Origin: Welwitschia mirabilis
Taxonomy: Eukaryota > Gnetophyta > Gnetopsida > Welwitschiales
DNA length: 64,000 nucleotides
Reading direction: 5' to 3'
NCBI GenBank assembly: GCA_051453625.1
Contig: JBOZIK010000001.1
Location: forward strand, 208,188,856-208,252,855
Both the position numbers and the translations under genes were made by a program. The notes under the pieces were generated by a model. It worked only from the letters and a program-made list of their open reading frames with translations. It did no database searches and was not told where the DNA came from. Of this stretch, positions 11,980 to 22,750 are shown piece after piece (position 1 is the stretch's first letter; every line of letters begins with the position of its first letter).

Positions 11980-13300
11980 GAAATGAGATATTAAAACTCC
12001 TTTTGATCTACCTCTAAGAGATGATGTTAAGTAAATAACTTAAATGCCTCTCTAATATTTAGTGGTAAATATGATGAGGATCCCTCCAATACATTGTAGA
12101 CATAGAATAATTAATTCCTACTTCAGAAATAAAAAGAAAAAGATTAGTAATAGAAGATACATGGTAATATTTCCAATGACATTAAAAGAAAGACTAAAAA
12201 TTGGTGAAAAACTATACCCCACAAAAGTTTAAAATCTTGGGATCAATTCTAAGAAATCTTTATTAAAAGATTCATGAGTGAAAAAACATTAAAAAAAGGG
12301 AAAAAGGAAGTAACAGAATTTCAACAACAATCAAATGAGGATTATGCTTCCATATAAAAATGTTTTTTTTAATAATAATTCACTCTAACTTAGTAGACAC
12401 TTTTTTATCAGAAGAACTAGTTAACTATTTTTATAGTAGGATAAATTACCATACAAAATAACTTATAGATTTCTCTTGTGGTGAAAACCTTATAAACCTC
12501 ACATTAGAAAATTCCTAAAAAAAATTAGAAAAACTTATGAAGGTAAGCCAAATTTAACCAACATCAAAAGATAACCATATTCTAGGTCAACTCATCAAGG
12601 ATTTGAAAGAAGTTTAATAAGAAAAGGAGGTGAAAGAAAACTCTATAAATATAATTAAAAATTTTGCAAAAAGTTTGAGAAGTATACCTAAATGGTTTTA
12701 AACACTAAATTAGTAATTAAAAAAAATGTTATTCCAACATGTGACTTATGTGAGGACATTTATCACATTACCACGGATTATCCACTTTTATCAACATATA
12801 AAAAGAAAATACATGAAGAAGTTTGTAATTTTAATTAAATGTTTTCAAACTTCAAAAATCAAAATTAGGCACAACATAGGTTAAATACAAATCTTCAAAA
12901 CAACTTTTAATCTTTTAAAAATCAATTCAAAAGTTTAAACATTCAACCAAGTCCATCAAATTTTCAACATTAAGATGATTCTCTTCAAAACTATTTTGTT
13001 GCAAAATTACAAGAGAAAAAAAATGCATACATTAAAAACTTAATTAATGTCCTTTAACAAACCATGTTAGTAAACCAAAGATATAAGGATCATTGGCAAT
13101 ACAACCTCTTCCAAATCCCAATGAAGTATGAAGAGACTATAAGGTTGTGACATGAAGTGGACATGAAGTAAAACCTCCTACTTATGAAGCATCAACCTTT
13201 CAAAATGACACTATAAATGATGAAGAAAATGAGGACATTGAAATATTAGAAGATTACAACTTCCCTTCTATTAGTAAAAATAAAAAGAAAAATTCTGCAC
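11980..13300 (+). pseudogene. gag: E3 Gag remnant
   Basis: Gag is the structural protein that packages element RNA. The remnant has a start region PFDLPLRDDVK near 12000, comparable to E4 (NPFDLPLGNDIELRN with changes). It has a segment LIDFSCGENLINLTLENS near 12455-12510, matching E4's FIDFSCKGNLLNLGVNNAWS. A zinc knuckle, CDLCEDIYHITTDYPLL, lies at about 12738-12790. There the last zinc ligand Cys is replaced by Tyr (TGT to TAT), leaving C-x2-C-x4-H. Many stops and frameshifts break the frame. The order matches Athila-type Gag: core, conserved helix region, CCHC knuckle. Confidence 0.65.
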
Positions 13301-13549
13301 AAAACCAACTAGCTACCGCTTGGCTTGATAGGCTTAATGCAAATTCAACTTTCAATGAATATCTTAAAGCCTTGATGAAAAATGTATGCATAAACTTAAT
13401 CTTCTAGAAACTTTTGCAATAAAATCCAGGTTACTCAAAGATATGAAAATATTTAATAAGAAGAAAATAAAAATAAGTTATTCCTAGTAAAGTATTTTTA
13501 GCTTAATCCCTCATGAATTTAGTGTTATAAAAATCTTTAAAATTTAAAG

Positions 13550-14300
13550 ATCTGGGGATGTTAGTAGCAAATGTTCCATTAGTGGAAAACAAAAAGATTA
13601 GAAGAGCTTTAATAGACATTGAAGTGAGTGTTAATATCATGCTACTACACATTTATAAAAGACTTGGTTNNNNNNNNNNNNNNNNNATTCTCTTAGAGTT
13701 AGTGGACACTTCAGTTAAGAAATCCTTAGGGGTCATTAAAGATTTAGTGATCCAAATTAAAAGGCCTACTACCTAATAGATTTAATTATCATAAAAGTTA
13801 AATACAATAGAGGATACCTATTACTTCTAGGATGAGCCTTCTATGCAATAGCCTACTGCACTATTGATACAACAACTAGAACGATGAAGTGTTACCTAGG
13901 AAATAAAATGTTTACAATTAAAGTTTTTGATATATCTAAAAAATTTTTNNNNNNNNNNNNNNNNNNNNNNNNNNNNNNNNNNNNNNNNNNNNNNNNNNNN
14001 NNNNNNNNNNNNNNNNNNNNNNNNNNNNNNNNNNNNNNNNNNNNNNNNNNNNNNATCCACTTGAAACTAAAAACTTAGAAGCTATTGATACATTTAATTT
14101 TGACCATGACTTTTTAGGTTAAAATGAAAAAGAAATAAAATATTTAGATTGCAAGAAAATTAAACTATTAATTGAAAACTCACAGCTTAAGGAAAATTAT
14201 TCATTACATGAGCTAGAGATTGAAAATTATAATTTGAATATGAAAAACCTTCTTAGTGGACTAAAGTATGTTTTTCTTTGTAATTGTCAAAAAAATGTTT
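13550..14300 (+). pseudogene. E3 aspartic protease and linker remnant
   Basis: The retroviral-type protease cleaves the Gag-Pol polyprotein. The catalytic region reads RALIDIEVSVNIM near 13600, where the usual D-T-G triad has become D-I-E. After a short N run (13670-13686) come ILLELVDTSVKKSLGVIKDL and, from about 13830, the second conserved block around MKCYLGNKMFTIKVFDI. The same blocks occur in E4 (KALINIEAS and FYATAYCIINTWTGMM). A linker with LSGLKYVFLCN near 14255, typical of the stretch just before RT in Athila elements, ends the recognisable coding part. A 106-N gap sits at 13949-14054. Confidence 0.65.
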
Positions 14301-14369
14301 TTTCTTTGTAATTATAAAAACAAAACTCTTATAATCANNNNNNNNNNNNNNNNNNNNNNNNNNNNNNNN

Positions 14370-16484
14370 GTTTCATAAAGAGTTACCTGCTATCCCTTTC
14401 TTCCTACAATTAATTTTATTTAAAAATAATTGTATACCTTTTATGTTCTATCAATTGATGAACATTTGATTTAGATATTATTTCTCTAAAAAAAATGTAA
14501 TATCTTGAGATCATCTAAATAAATCCTTTCCTTTTTCTTCCTTTTCAATAAAAGTGTGAATAGATTTTAGGATTTGAATAAAATTTGCTAACTTTGGTGG
14601 ATTTTTTTATATGACTTTGACTTTGATTTTTAAGTAATATATTAATCTATGATGAGGTCCTCACCCTTTAAGAAAGTACATTCTAATGTCTCTATTAATA
14701 CTTCTGACTTAACCACTTAAGAAATTTAGAAAGTTAGTAGGTAAAGGTTGGAAGTGGATGAGCGACATTCTGAATTTTTTCTTAGTTTTTTTCTTAGAGG
14801 TCATTATGATGTTACTTGATTCTCTTTTAAAAATGACTTATGTATTTATCTTCATTACTAGTATTTTAACTTGGGTATTTTACAGTGGTAAGATTGGATT
14901 CATCCAAGTTTAAGACATTCACATATCTATAAACTTCAGTTTAAGGAAGATGCTTTATTTTTGATGTTTTTTCCAATGATAAAAGGGTCTTAGATTGTTT
15001 AAAGATGTTACTTTTTATCTTTTATCTTATTACTTCACCTTTGTATTTTAGAGTATNNNNNNNNNNNNNNNNNNNNNNNNNNNNNNNNNNNNNNNNNNNN
15101 NNNNNNNNNNNNNNNNNNNNNNNNNNNNNNNNNNNNNNNNNNNNNNNNNNNNNNNNATGTCTATAAACTTTAGTTTGAAGGAAGATGCTTTATTTTTGAT
15201 GTTTTTCCCAATGATAAAAGGGTCTTAAATTGTTTAAATATGTTACTTTTTATCTTTTATCTTATTACTTCACCTTTGTATTTTATAGTATTTGATGATG
15301 TGGAATGTTTTATTTTGTGCAACGGAAAAAAAGATGGGGGGGTGGGACGTGGTGTTGAAATAAGATCATGATGTCTTATATTTGAGATATCTCAAAAACA
15401 TGGTCATAATGATGTCTACTGCAAGTACAGTAGGAAAAATTTTCTCGAGCGGGGCCTTTAGCAATGTAATATGGTATCTATGGAAACNNNNNNNNNNNNN
15501 NNNNNNNNNNNNNNNNNNNNNNNNNNNNNNNNNNNNNNNNNNNNNNNNNNNNNNNNNNNNNNNNNNNNNNNNNNNNNNNNNNNNNNNTATTTGATCATGT
15601 GAAATGTTTTATTTTGTGCAACGAAAAAAAAGATGGGGGGGTGGGGAATGGTGTTGAAATAAGATCATGATGTTTTATATTTGAGATATCTCAAAAAAAT
15701 GGTCATAATGATGTCCTACTGCAAGTACAGTAGGAAAAATTTTCTCAAGAGGGGCCTTTAGCAATGTAATATGGTAGCTATGGGAACTCCATTGAGAGGT
15801 CAGTTCATCATGCTTCATGAGTTCTTACTTCTCTGATTATGGTTGCACTCCCTTTATTATGGATAGTTAGATAGTANNNNNNNNNNNNNNNNNNNNNNNN
15901 NNNNNNNNNNNNNNNNNNNNNNNNNNNNNNNNNNNNNNNNNNNNNNNNNNNNNNNNNNNNNNNNNNNNNNNNNNNNNNNNNNNNNNNNNNNNNNNNNNNN
16001 NNNNNNNNNNNNNNNNNNNNNNNNNNNNNNNNNNNNNNNNNNNNNNNNNNNNNNNNNNNNNNNNNNNNNNNNNNNNNNNGTCATAATTACTATCTCATTG
16101 AATGAAATTTTTTATACATTAGGTCATGCATTTTTCAATCAAGTAATGTTATGATTCTTTTCTAGGAGACTGCTAATTTAAAATTTCAGATAGATAGGCT
16201 ATCATCTTTATGTTACCTTATATCCATTCTTTTTGTATTCTTTTGTTATTCGATTAGTTTTTTTAAAGTAATTTTCATATTTTCTTATCATTTTAGGACT
16301 TTAACATTTAATGCTTTCCTTTCCTAGATTTTAATAAAGAGTTGAATTTNNNNNNNNNNTATAATCATTTTATAATGGAACATTATCATTGTCCACTCTT
16401 CCTTTACTTTTTAAAATACTTTATACATCTATATTTTTTAAATTTGACATTTCTTTACTCATCTTTACACTTAATTTAGAAAGT
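14370..16484 (+). other. E3 region after protease: unassigned, gap-ridden
   Basis: About 2.1 kb where RT, RNase H and integrase would be expected, but none is visible. It contains duplicated blocks around gaps (14921-15056 with 15157-15292; 15291-15487 with 15588-15786), a G-rich run (GATGGGGGGGTGGG near 15335 and 15635), a small hairpin CTACTG-CAAGTA-CAGTAG (15416-15433, repeated near 15716) and a 203-N gap at 15877-16079. Either the pol genes were deleted or this is foreign sequence. Confidence 0.45.
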
Positions 16485-17444
16485 TATAACCACCAACCAA
16501 CTTTTGTCTATTTCATCTGTTTCTTTTCTATGATGGAGTGTATTTTTTAGTGCCTTTTGTATGTTAGTTTTATTTTGTAACCCTATAAAGAAGATCCCAT
16601 TCAACTATCCTCTCCATCTTTGTTACACTAGAAATTCTTGTGATAGGAGATTANNNNNNNNNNNNNNNNNNNNNNNNNNNNNNNNNNNNNNNNNNNNNNN
16701 NNNNNNNNNNNNNNNNNNNNNNNNNNNNNNNNNNNNNNNNNNNNNNNNNNNNNTTAGAAAGTTATAACCACCAACCAACTTTTGTCTATTTCATCTGTTT
16801 CTTGTCTATGATGGAGTGTATTTTTTAGTGCCTTTTGTGTGTTAGTTTTATTTTGTAACCCTATAAAGAAGATCCCATTCAACTCTCCTCTCCATATTTG
16901 ATACACTAGAAATTCTTGTGACAGGAGACTAAAGGATGAGAGATCCATCTTGAGAGTTGTAGAAAGTGTTTCCTTAGTAAAGGGCTTTACATCCTTCATT
17001 AAGGCCTGGCTGTTTTGTAACCCAGATGTTNNNNNNNNNNNNNNNNNNNNNNNNNNNNNNNNNNNNNNNNNNNNNNNNNNNNNNNNNNNNNNNNNNNNNN
17101 NNNNNNNNNNNNNNNNNNNNNNNNNNNNNNNNNNNNNNNNNNNNNNNNNNNNNNNNNNNNNNNNNNNNNNNNNNNNNNNNNNNNNNNNNNNNNNNNNNNN
17201 NNNNNNNNNNNNNNNNNNNNNNNNNNNNNNNNNNNNNNNNNNNNNNNNNNNNNNNNNNNNNTTTTATTACCATATTTTTCTTGGAAATCAATCCTCAAAT
17301 ATCATCTTGTAAGTATTTGACAGATTATAACATTTAGGTTAACTCTCATCTATATTAGTGTGTTGTGTTATGTAGATATCTATTTATTTATAAATGATAA
17401 AATGCTTTTGAATGTAATCATTTGTAAAAATGTGTACCACAATA
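16485..17444 (+). repeat. E3 3' LTR, 5'-truncated
   Basis: Begins at TATAACCACCAACC, matching the 5' LTR from 9769 onward, so the first ~375 bp are absent. Positions 16476-16653 and 16754-16932 duplicate each other around a 100-N gap. A 231-N gap lies at 17031-17261. It ends CACAATA at 17444, matching CACAACA at 11279 with one C-to-T change. Confidence 0.65.
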
Positions 17445-17892
17445 ATAAACCTCTAGAACACAAACCAAGAACATCCCAAAAGACACTATCTACATCAAGA
17501 CAACATACNNNNNNNNNNTGTAATAAACCTATAGAACCTTTAGATAAGACTACTAAATACAAAGGCTATCCTTCAAACCTTCCTGGCAAATAGAGATAAT
17601 CAATTCAACATAGAGAAATGTAAAGAAGAGGAGATTATAAAAATGATACATCTGATGACCTACAAAGGTAAAGCCAAAATAAGCAAAGAGGCCATATCTT
17701 GGATCTAGTAATTAGAAAAGTATTTTAAGCTTTGAAATATTCCTTTAAAAAGATAATGTGTATATGCTGTTACTTTTCTTATAGAAAATGCATAGGAATT
17801 ATGGTATAGATGCTAATGAAAAAAATCCTCAAAGAATACCATGGAATATCTTTATAAAAGAGTTCAAAAGAAAATTCATCCTAGAAGATTTG
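17445..17892 (+). pseudogene. gag: E2 Gag remnant
   Basis: After E3 the E2 sequence resumes. Near 17740-17892 the frames give CVYAVTFLIENA and, after a stop and a frame change, PWNIFIKEFKRKFILEDL. This is the pattern of plant Ty3 Gag (a Retrotrans_gag-type block with a tryptophan-containing helix followed by F-x-x-x-F-x-x-x-F). It runs into a 72-N gap (17893-17964). A 10-N gap lies at 17509-17518. Confidence 0.6.
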
Positions 17893-17964
17893 NNNNNNNN
17901 NNNNNNNNNNNNNNNNNNNNNNNNNNNNNNNNNNNNNNNNNNNNNNNNNNNNNNNNNNNNNNNN

Positions 17965-18910
17965 ATAACTCATTTCACTGTAGTAAGAAGCTCTAACAAT
18001 GCCAAATAAATATCTCTGTGATTTGAGTAAGAAGTTTTTAGGTTACATAAAGTACCTTAATTTATTATATCTAATCAAGATACTAAATTTTCATTTGATT
18101 TTTAGCAGAATTTCTTCCATCACTTGGGCAGTAAGTTTAGTTTTATTATTGCATATCATTCAGAAATAGATGGTTAAATAAAAAGGCCTAATCATATTCT
18201 GAAAGATACATTATTATGCTACATAGCTAGAAAATCCAAACAATGAGAGAACTACATATACCTAATGGATTTTTCTTACAACTAAACCTTTTAGATCTTA
18301 GTCTAGTGTTCTCCATTTAAATTATTATATGGTAAGAACTATTCTACCCCTATTACATGATCTAAGCCTTTACAAAGGATAGAAAGGATTATACAATGCC
18401 AGCCAAAATCCATAAAAGAGTTAATTAATGAAGTAAAGAGACACTAAAAGGCTATTTAAGATTGGTATAAGAAATATTACAATTAAAAATATCAGATTCA
18501 CATATTTCAAGTTAATAAATAACTACTACTAAAGACTAAAACAAAAATTAACTCTCTAAAAATGGGAAAAATATAGAAAGCTAGCCCCTCACTATTGTGA
18601 TCTATTTAAGATTACCAAAAAAAATAGGGAACCTAAATTATAAATTAGAACTACCTTCGTAAATGTCCAAGATTTACTCAATCTTTCATGTAAGCATGTT
18701 GAATTCTTACTATAAGGACAAGACCCAGTTATACCCTAAATTGACAACATATTATGCTCAAACTAAAATTAACCTTTTCTATTTAGCTTTAGAATATCTT
18801 AAATACCAAAACTAGAGAATTAAGAAATAAGAATATAAAGGAAGTACTTGTCCAATGTATCTATTATGATCAAAAAACATAAAAAATTAGGAAGTATATG
18901 TAAGAGATCT
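17965..18910 (+). pseudogene. E2 integrase remnant, chromovirus type
   Basis: Integrase inserts the DNA copy into the genome. Right after the gap the frame reads ITHFTVVRSSNNAK, then (18090-18290) NQDTKFSFDF, AYHSEIDG and HILKDTLLCYIAR with stops between. These are the catalytic-core D and E regions and the following conserved block of chromovirus integrases. Further down, KTRELRNKNIKEVLVQ (near 18810) matches the conserved block before the end of such integrases. Only 72 N separate this from Gag, so protease, RT and RNase H are missing. Confidence 0.75.
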
Positions 18911-19091
18911 TTTCTAAATATTTTAATAAAACATGATATGTTACTTTCTTACTTTTTAGTATATTTTTTAATATAAAATATTTTCCTTTTCTTATGTTAT
19001 GTGGATAATACAGAAAATAATCTAGATGAGCATGCCTTCACAAACAATGAAAGAAGCAAAGAAAATGTGCTCAAGGACAAGCATGATGCTT

Positions 19092-19103
19092 AAGGGAAGG
19101 GAA
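19092..19103 (+). promoter_or_regulatory. E2 polypurine tract
   Basis: AAGGGAAGGGAA immediately precedes the 3' LTR start at 19104. This is the expected primer for plus-strand DNA synthesis. Confidence 0.85.
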
Positions 19104-19515
19104 TGTAATGTTCCAAATTCACTATTTTGTAAAGAAGAGTGTTAAACTGCTAAATGAGTGTAATTAATAAGATATGAATGGGTGTAATCCAAATATGTAA
19201 AAACGTATTCTTTCTGTGCTATTTAAGCTTATAGCATTAGGTGAGAATAGATAGACTAGGTGGATGTAACCAATGACAACCTAGGCTAATGTCCAAAGGG
19301 TTCAGGAGGGAGACTTAGGTCGTATTTCATGTTCTTATCTTTGACCACTAGTTTAGGGCTATTGGCTAATGAAAATAAATTTAATCTAATCCTATCAATA
19401 ATAAAGTTCACCTTTTCTAAGATTATTCCTTGTTATTATTATTGATTTTGATATAATATTTATATGTTTCTATTTATAATAAAATAACCTTAAAAGGGTA
19501 AAAAAAGAAATTCCA
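19104..19515 (+). repeat. E2 3' LTR
   Basis: Begins TGTAATGTTCC and ends TTCCA, homologous to 7608-8016. The right flank CTTAT (19516-19520) is the second copy of the target duplication. Confidence 0.9.
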
Positions 19516-20585
19516 CTTATCTAATTAATAATTTAGATCTTAAAACGTTCTCAAGTAATGATAAGAAAACACACAAAGTTTAGAGTAAGTTAATTTAAGT
19601 TCACAAACTTAAAGAATAAAATGAGTCAGATAAGGCTCAATTCTTTAGAAAAGAGAAATAGAACAAAAGAGAATAATTTATTTTTATAATATTTAAGAAA
19701 TAAAAATAAAGAATGAAAGTAATAAAATGCAATGGAATGAATGTAAATGGAAGTGAAAATATAATGGGATTAGATGTAAATCCTAAATGCAATCAACTAG
19801 CATTTTTACTAATTTGTTGTCACTGAAGTCAGCCTTCATACTTTATACTAAAATTAGATTTAATCTATAAGATTATTAAATTAACATCAACATAAGGTAT
19901 AAAGAATATAGAGAGAGTTTGTTAAAAAAATACTTTATTAACCTTGAACAAACTATTCTTTAATACATCCACTTATAAATAACAACTCCTTAATGGAGGA
20001 TATAAAATCTAACAACATAGTTCTTCTCATAAGCAAACGGACTTACTTTTCCAAGTTGCTTTGATGTCATAAAAACATTTATGCCAAAAGAGAAATGAGA
20101 AGATCAAAGTCATAAGGGGGTTCATATAAGTTTGAATGATGAACTAATTTAGCTAAATGATAGACTTGAAATAATTTCATTACTTTTTAGCTAAAAGATA
20201 GACTTGGATGGTTATATTACAATTTTAACTAAAAGATAAAACTAATTATTCACCATCCATTAGGATTCATCCTCTAGGGTTTTGTCTTCTATTGGTAGGT
20301 GGGATTTGATGGTAGATGAAATTTGACTGCTTTATCCTATAGTTTTTTATCCTCTAATGCTTATATTCTATTACTTTGTGATCTAATTATTTCTTCTTTA
20401 ATGTTTCATCCTTTAGTGCTTTATTAAATGCTTTATAATTATTTAATTTTTATCAAAATCATGCTTAATTTTGATCTCTTACCTTTAACTTTCAAAAGTA
20501 GCGAAGTTGATCAATATTCTTATCAAAAGTACTTGGAAACATACTCCGAACCACCATTAAATATGGCCAAGTTGGTCATTTTAAA
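19516..20585 (-). repeat. E1 5' LTR, main part right of E2
   Basis: Continues the E1 LTR from 7607. Its far end (20395-20585) matches 1-189. It contains the block shared with the other Athila-like LTRs, 'acatccacttataaat' and 'ctccttaatggagga' at 19963-20000. The TG/CA terminus at about 20585 has decayed to A/T. Confidence 0.7.
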
Positions 20586-20589
20586 ATTA

Positions 20590-20860
20590 TAAAGGCAAGA
20601 AGTTACAAAAAATATCCTAACTAATTCTAATCTAGCTATAGCAGCAAAAGTGTCTTCAAAATCAATGCCTTTCATTTAAGTATACCTTTTTGCTATCAAC
20701 CTTTATCAATTTCTAATACTTTAAAACTTTTATCTACCTTTTTTTCCAAAGACCTATTTAGTATCAATTACATTATGGTCTTTGGGTCTAGGCATGAGTT
20801 TCCCTACTTTATTCATCTTAAACCAATTCATCATGCATGGCATACATCCAATATATATTG
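20590..20860 (-). pseudogene. Ty1/copia reverse transcriptase fragment
   Basis: On the minus strand, from about 20860 down, the frames read MMNWFKMNKVGKLMPRPKDH, then NVIDTK, VFGKK, and KGIDFEDTFAAIARLELVRI with few interruptions. This is the N-terminal part of the copia reverse transcriptase, which begins just after a block around a W/F-K-x-N-K motif and includes the conserved E-x-T-F-A-x-x-A-R-L-E. The fragment stops at 20586, where the E1 LTR begins, so E1 landed in an older copia element. The rest of its pol would lie left of E1, outside the window. Confidence 0.8.
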
Positions 20861-22745
20861 CCTTTAAGGATAGTTAGTTATGTTGTTAACATATAAAAAT
20901 TATAGTTTTAAAAATTTATAATCTATATTTCATCAAGCGCTATATTCAAGAATAATATCCTTTGATAAGTAACTTGTCCATAATCATAAATTCATTTACT
21001 ATAGAGAAATGTATTATCTTTTTGTAGTCTTTTATATTTAATCTATAATATTATAACTTCTACACCATTGATTCTTTTATTTTTCTTAAGTGGTTTAAAT
21101 CATTCCTATACTACAAACTAGTAGTTAAAGTTTATTACCTATATAAAAACTTAGAATATGAACTTTCAAAACTCATAATTATCACTATTAAAGTAGGGAA
21201 GATGGTTGATTGGTTAATCTTTCATCTCTAATCATTTCTTAAATAAATAAAACAAGAAAAAATATAAAGCACTAGAACTTTGGTACCAAATTTCAAGATT
21301 GCCTTTTTTAAAGAAGAGAAGTGAATAGAAAAATAAGTGATAATTTTTTCTTTTAAATTCTTAACTAATGTGACATAGAATGATAATAGTTAACTAGTTG
21401 ATTAACATAATGTTATGGAAAGAAAGAAATGTAAGAACAATAAAAAGTATGTAAGGATGCTTAAGAAAAGCTTATTTTCCTTTATTATTGAGTGCTATCT
21501 ATCAATAAATCCAATTAGACTTTACAATAGTTCTTAACCAAGTAGAGTAAAATCTTATAACAATCTTCAACCATCAAGGTTATAGCAATGCTTTTATCTA
21601 ATTGAGAATGATGAACAAGAATGATATAGATAATAGAAACATATGGAATTTGCCTTTTTAACAACTATAGTTTACTGATCAGAGATCAAAAAGTTTTTTA
21701 AAAAATAAGTGTGTTTAAATTATATAAAAACATGTTTGTAACTATTATAGATTACGATTATAGGATAGGTAACTATTTAAATAAATTAAAATGATTAACT
21801 TAACTTTTAATGGATTGAAAAATAGTTAATTTTACTCTTTAATTATTATCTATAGTGCTTTATTTTTTTAGCCAAATCTAGATTAATTTACCCCTTGTTT
21901 AAAGTTAATCAATCAATTGGCTATTTTTTCTTACCTAGCCAACCCCTTAATACATATTCCAAGTTTCAATTTTTATTATAGGTGATTAATGACCTAGTTC
22001 TAGTTGGTTAACTAGTTAGGATTATTTATTTGTCCTAAAAAATTATCTTCCATTTAACCTTAGTCAAACTTCATCCATCTAATATTGCTTTCAAATTCAA
22101 GCTTTTAAGAGTCCTTTATAACATATAAAATTCATGAAAACCATTATAAACCTTACTTAAAATTTGATTTATTATCAAAAGATAATTAGAAGGTGCTATA
22201 GTGCAAAGCTTTAGTACCTTTATAATATGATAATTATTAACTTTTTTAGAATATGAGTGGTATTATTATACATTTATTTAACTAATTATACGTCTAATAA
22301 ATCTTGAAGTTACACTATATTATATAATTAAAAAAGGATGTTTTATGAGTGATCTCTTAATTATTCATTTTTATAAAGAAAATTAAGGCTATTTTTTGGC
22401 ATTCATAGGAATAATATTATATATTACATGTTTAGATTCCATGAAAATTAAATTATTTTTATTATTGAATTAGAATAGTTAATATTCATTATCATTTAAC
22501 TTTAATTTTTGTAAAGGAAATTTAAAATGAGTTTAGATTAGTTTAATAATTTTACCTCTTCCATCAAAAATAAAATATCTTTTTTCATCCTTTTTTTAAA
22601 TTAAAAATAAAATACCATTTGTTTTTATTATAGGATTCTCTTTCATTTTTGAAAATGGTAATAACTATCATTTTTGATAACTAGAGATAATATTAATTCC
22701 TACATTCTCATCCACAAAATGTATTTTCAAGAAAACAACCTTGTA
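20861..22745. other. AT-rich sequence, mostly unassigned; possible copia leader
   Basis: No protein domain recognised. At 21276-21288 the minus strand reads TGGTACCAAAGTT, a possible decayed tRNA-iMet primer site for the copia relic, which would make the sequence to the right its LTR. The core TTTGGTACCAAA is palindromic, so the orientation is not certain. Only ~400 bp separate it from the RT fragment, so most of gag, protease and integrase would have to be deleted. Confidence 0.35.
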
Positions 22746-22750
22746 CTTTC

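Larger units (their letters stand above)
9394..17444 (+). mobile_element. E3: Athila-like Ty3/gypsy element nested in E2
   Basis: A 5' LTR (9394-11279, inflated by a duplicated block around the gap 10094-10193), a decayed tRNA-Asp-type primer site (11283-11300), Gag and protease remains, and a partial 3' LTR (16485-17444). The protein remains match those of E4 closely enough to place both in one family. RT, RNase H and integrase are not seen: sequence after the protease turns into unassigned DNA. The 3' LTR lacks roughly its first 375 bp. No convincing target duplication was found, so the exact 5' boundary is an inference from the related E4 LTR start (TGTTGT). Confidence 0.75.
7608..19515 (+). 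mobile_element. E2: chromovirus-like Ty3/gypsy element inserted in the E1 LTR
   Basis: LTRs at 7608-8016 and 19104-19515 are clearly homologous along their whole length (409 and 412 bp). The element has a tRNA-iMet primer site at 8019, a polypurine tract at 19092-19103 and a 5 bp target duplication, CTTAC (7603-7607) and CTTAT (19516-19520), differing by one C/T. Chromoviruses typically use tRNA-iMet, and the integrase remains (17965-18910) match that lineage. E2 is itself interrupted by E3 (about 9394-17444). The remaining E2 sequence has a leader, a Gag fragment and an integrase, but no protease, RT or RNase H. Confidence 0.88.
1..20585 (-). mobile_element. E1: Athila-like Ty3/gypsy element, split by nested insertions, left end outside window
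   Basis: Positions 1-189 and 20395-20585 are diverged copies of one sequence in the same orientation, both ending in the block around 'ggccaagttgg'. They are the ends of two LTRs. A tRNA-Asp-type primer site on the minus strand (7575-7592) sits just left of the right LTR, so the element reads on the minus strand: the right LTR is the 5' LTR and the left one the 3' LTR. The 5' LTR is broken at 7607/19516 by E2. The internal part is 190-7595, and no gag or pol domain could be recognised in it with confidence. The right end cuts into a copia reverse transcriptase relic at 20590. The target duplication cannot be checked because the left LTR start lies outside the window. Confidence 0.75.
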
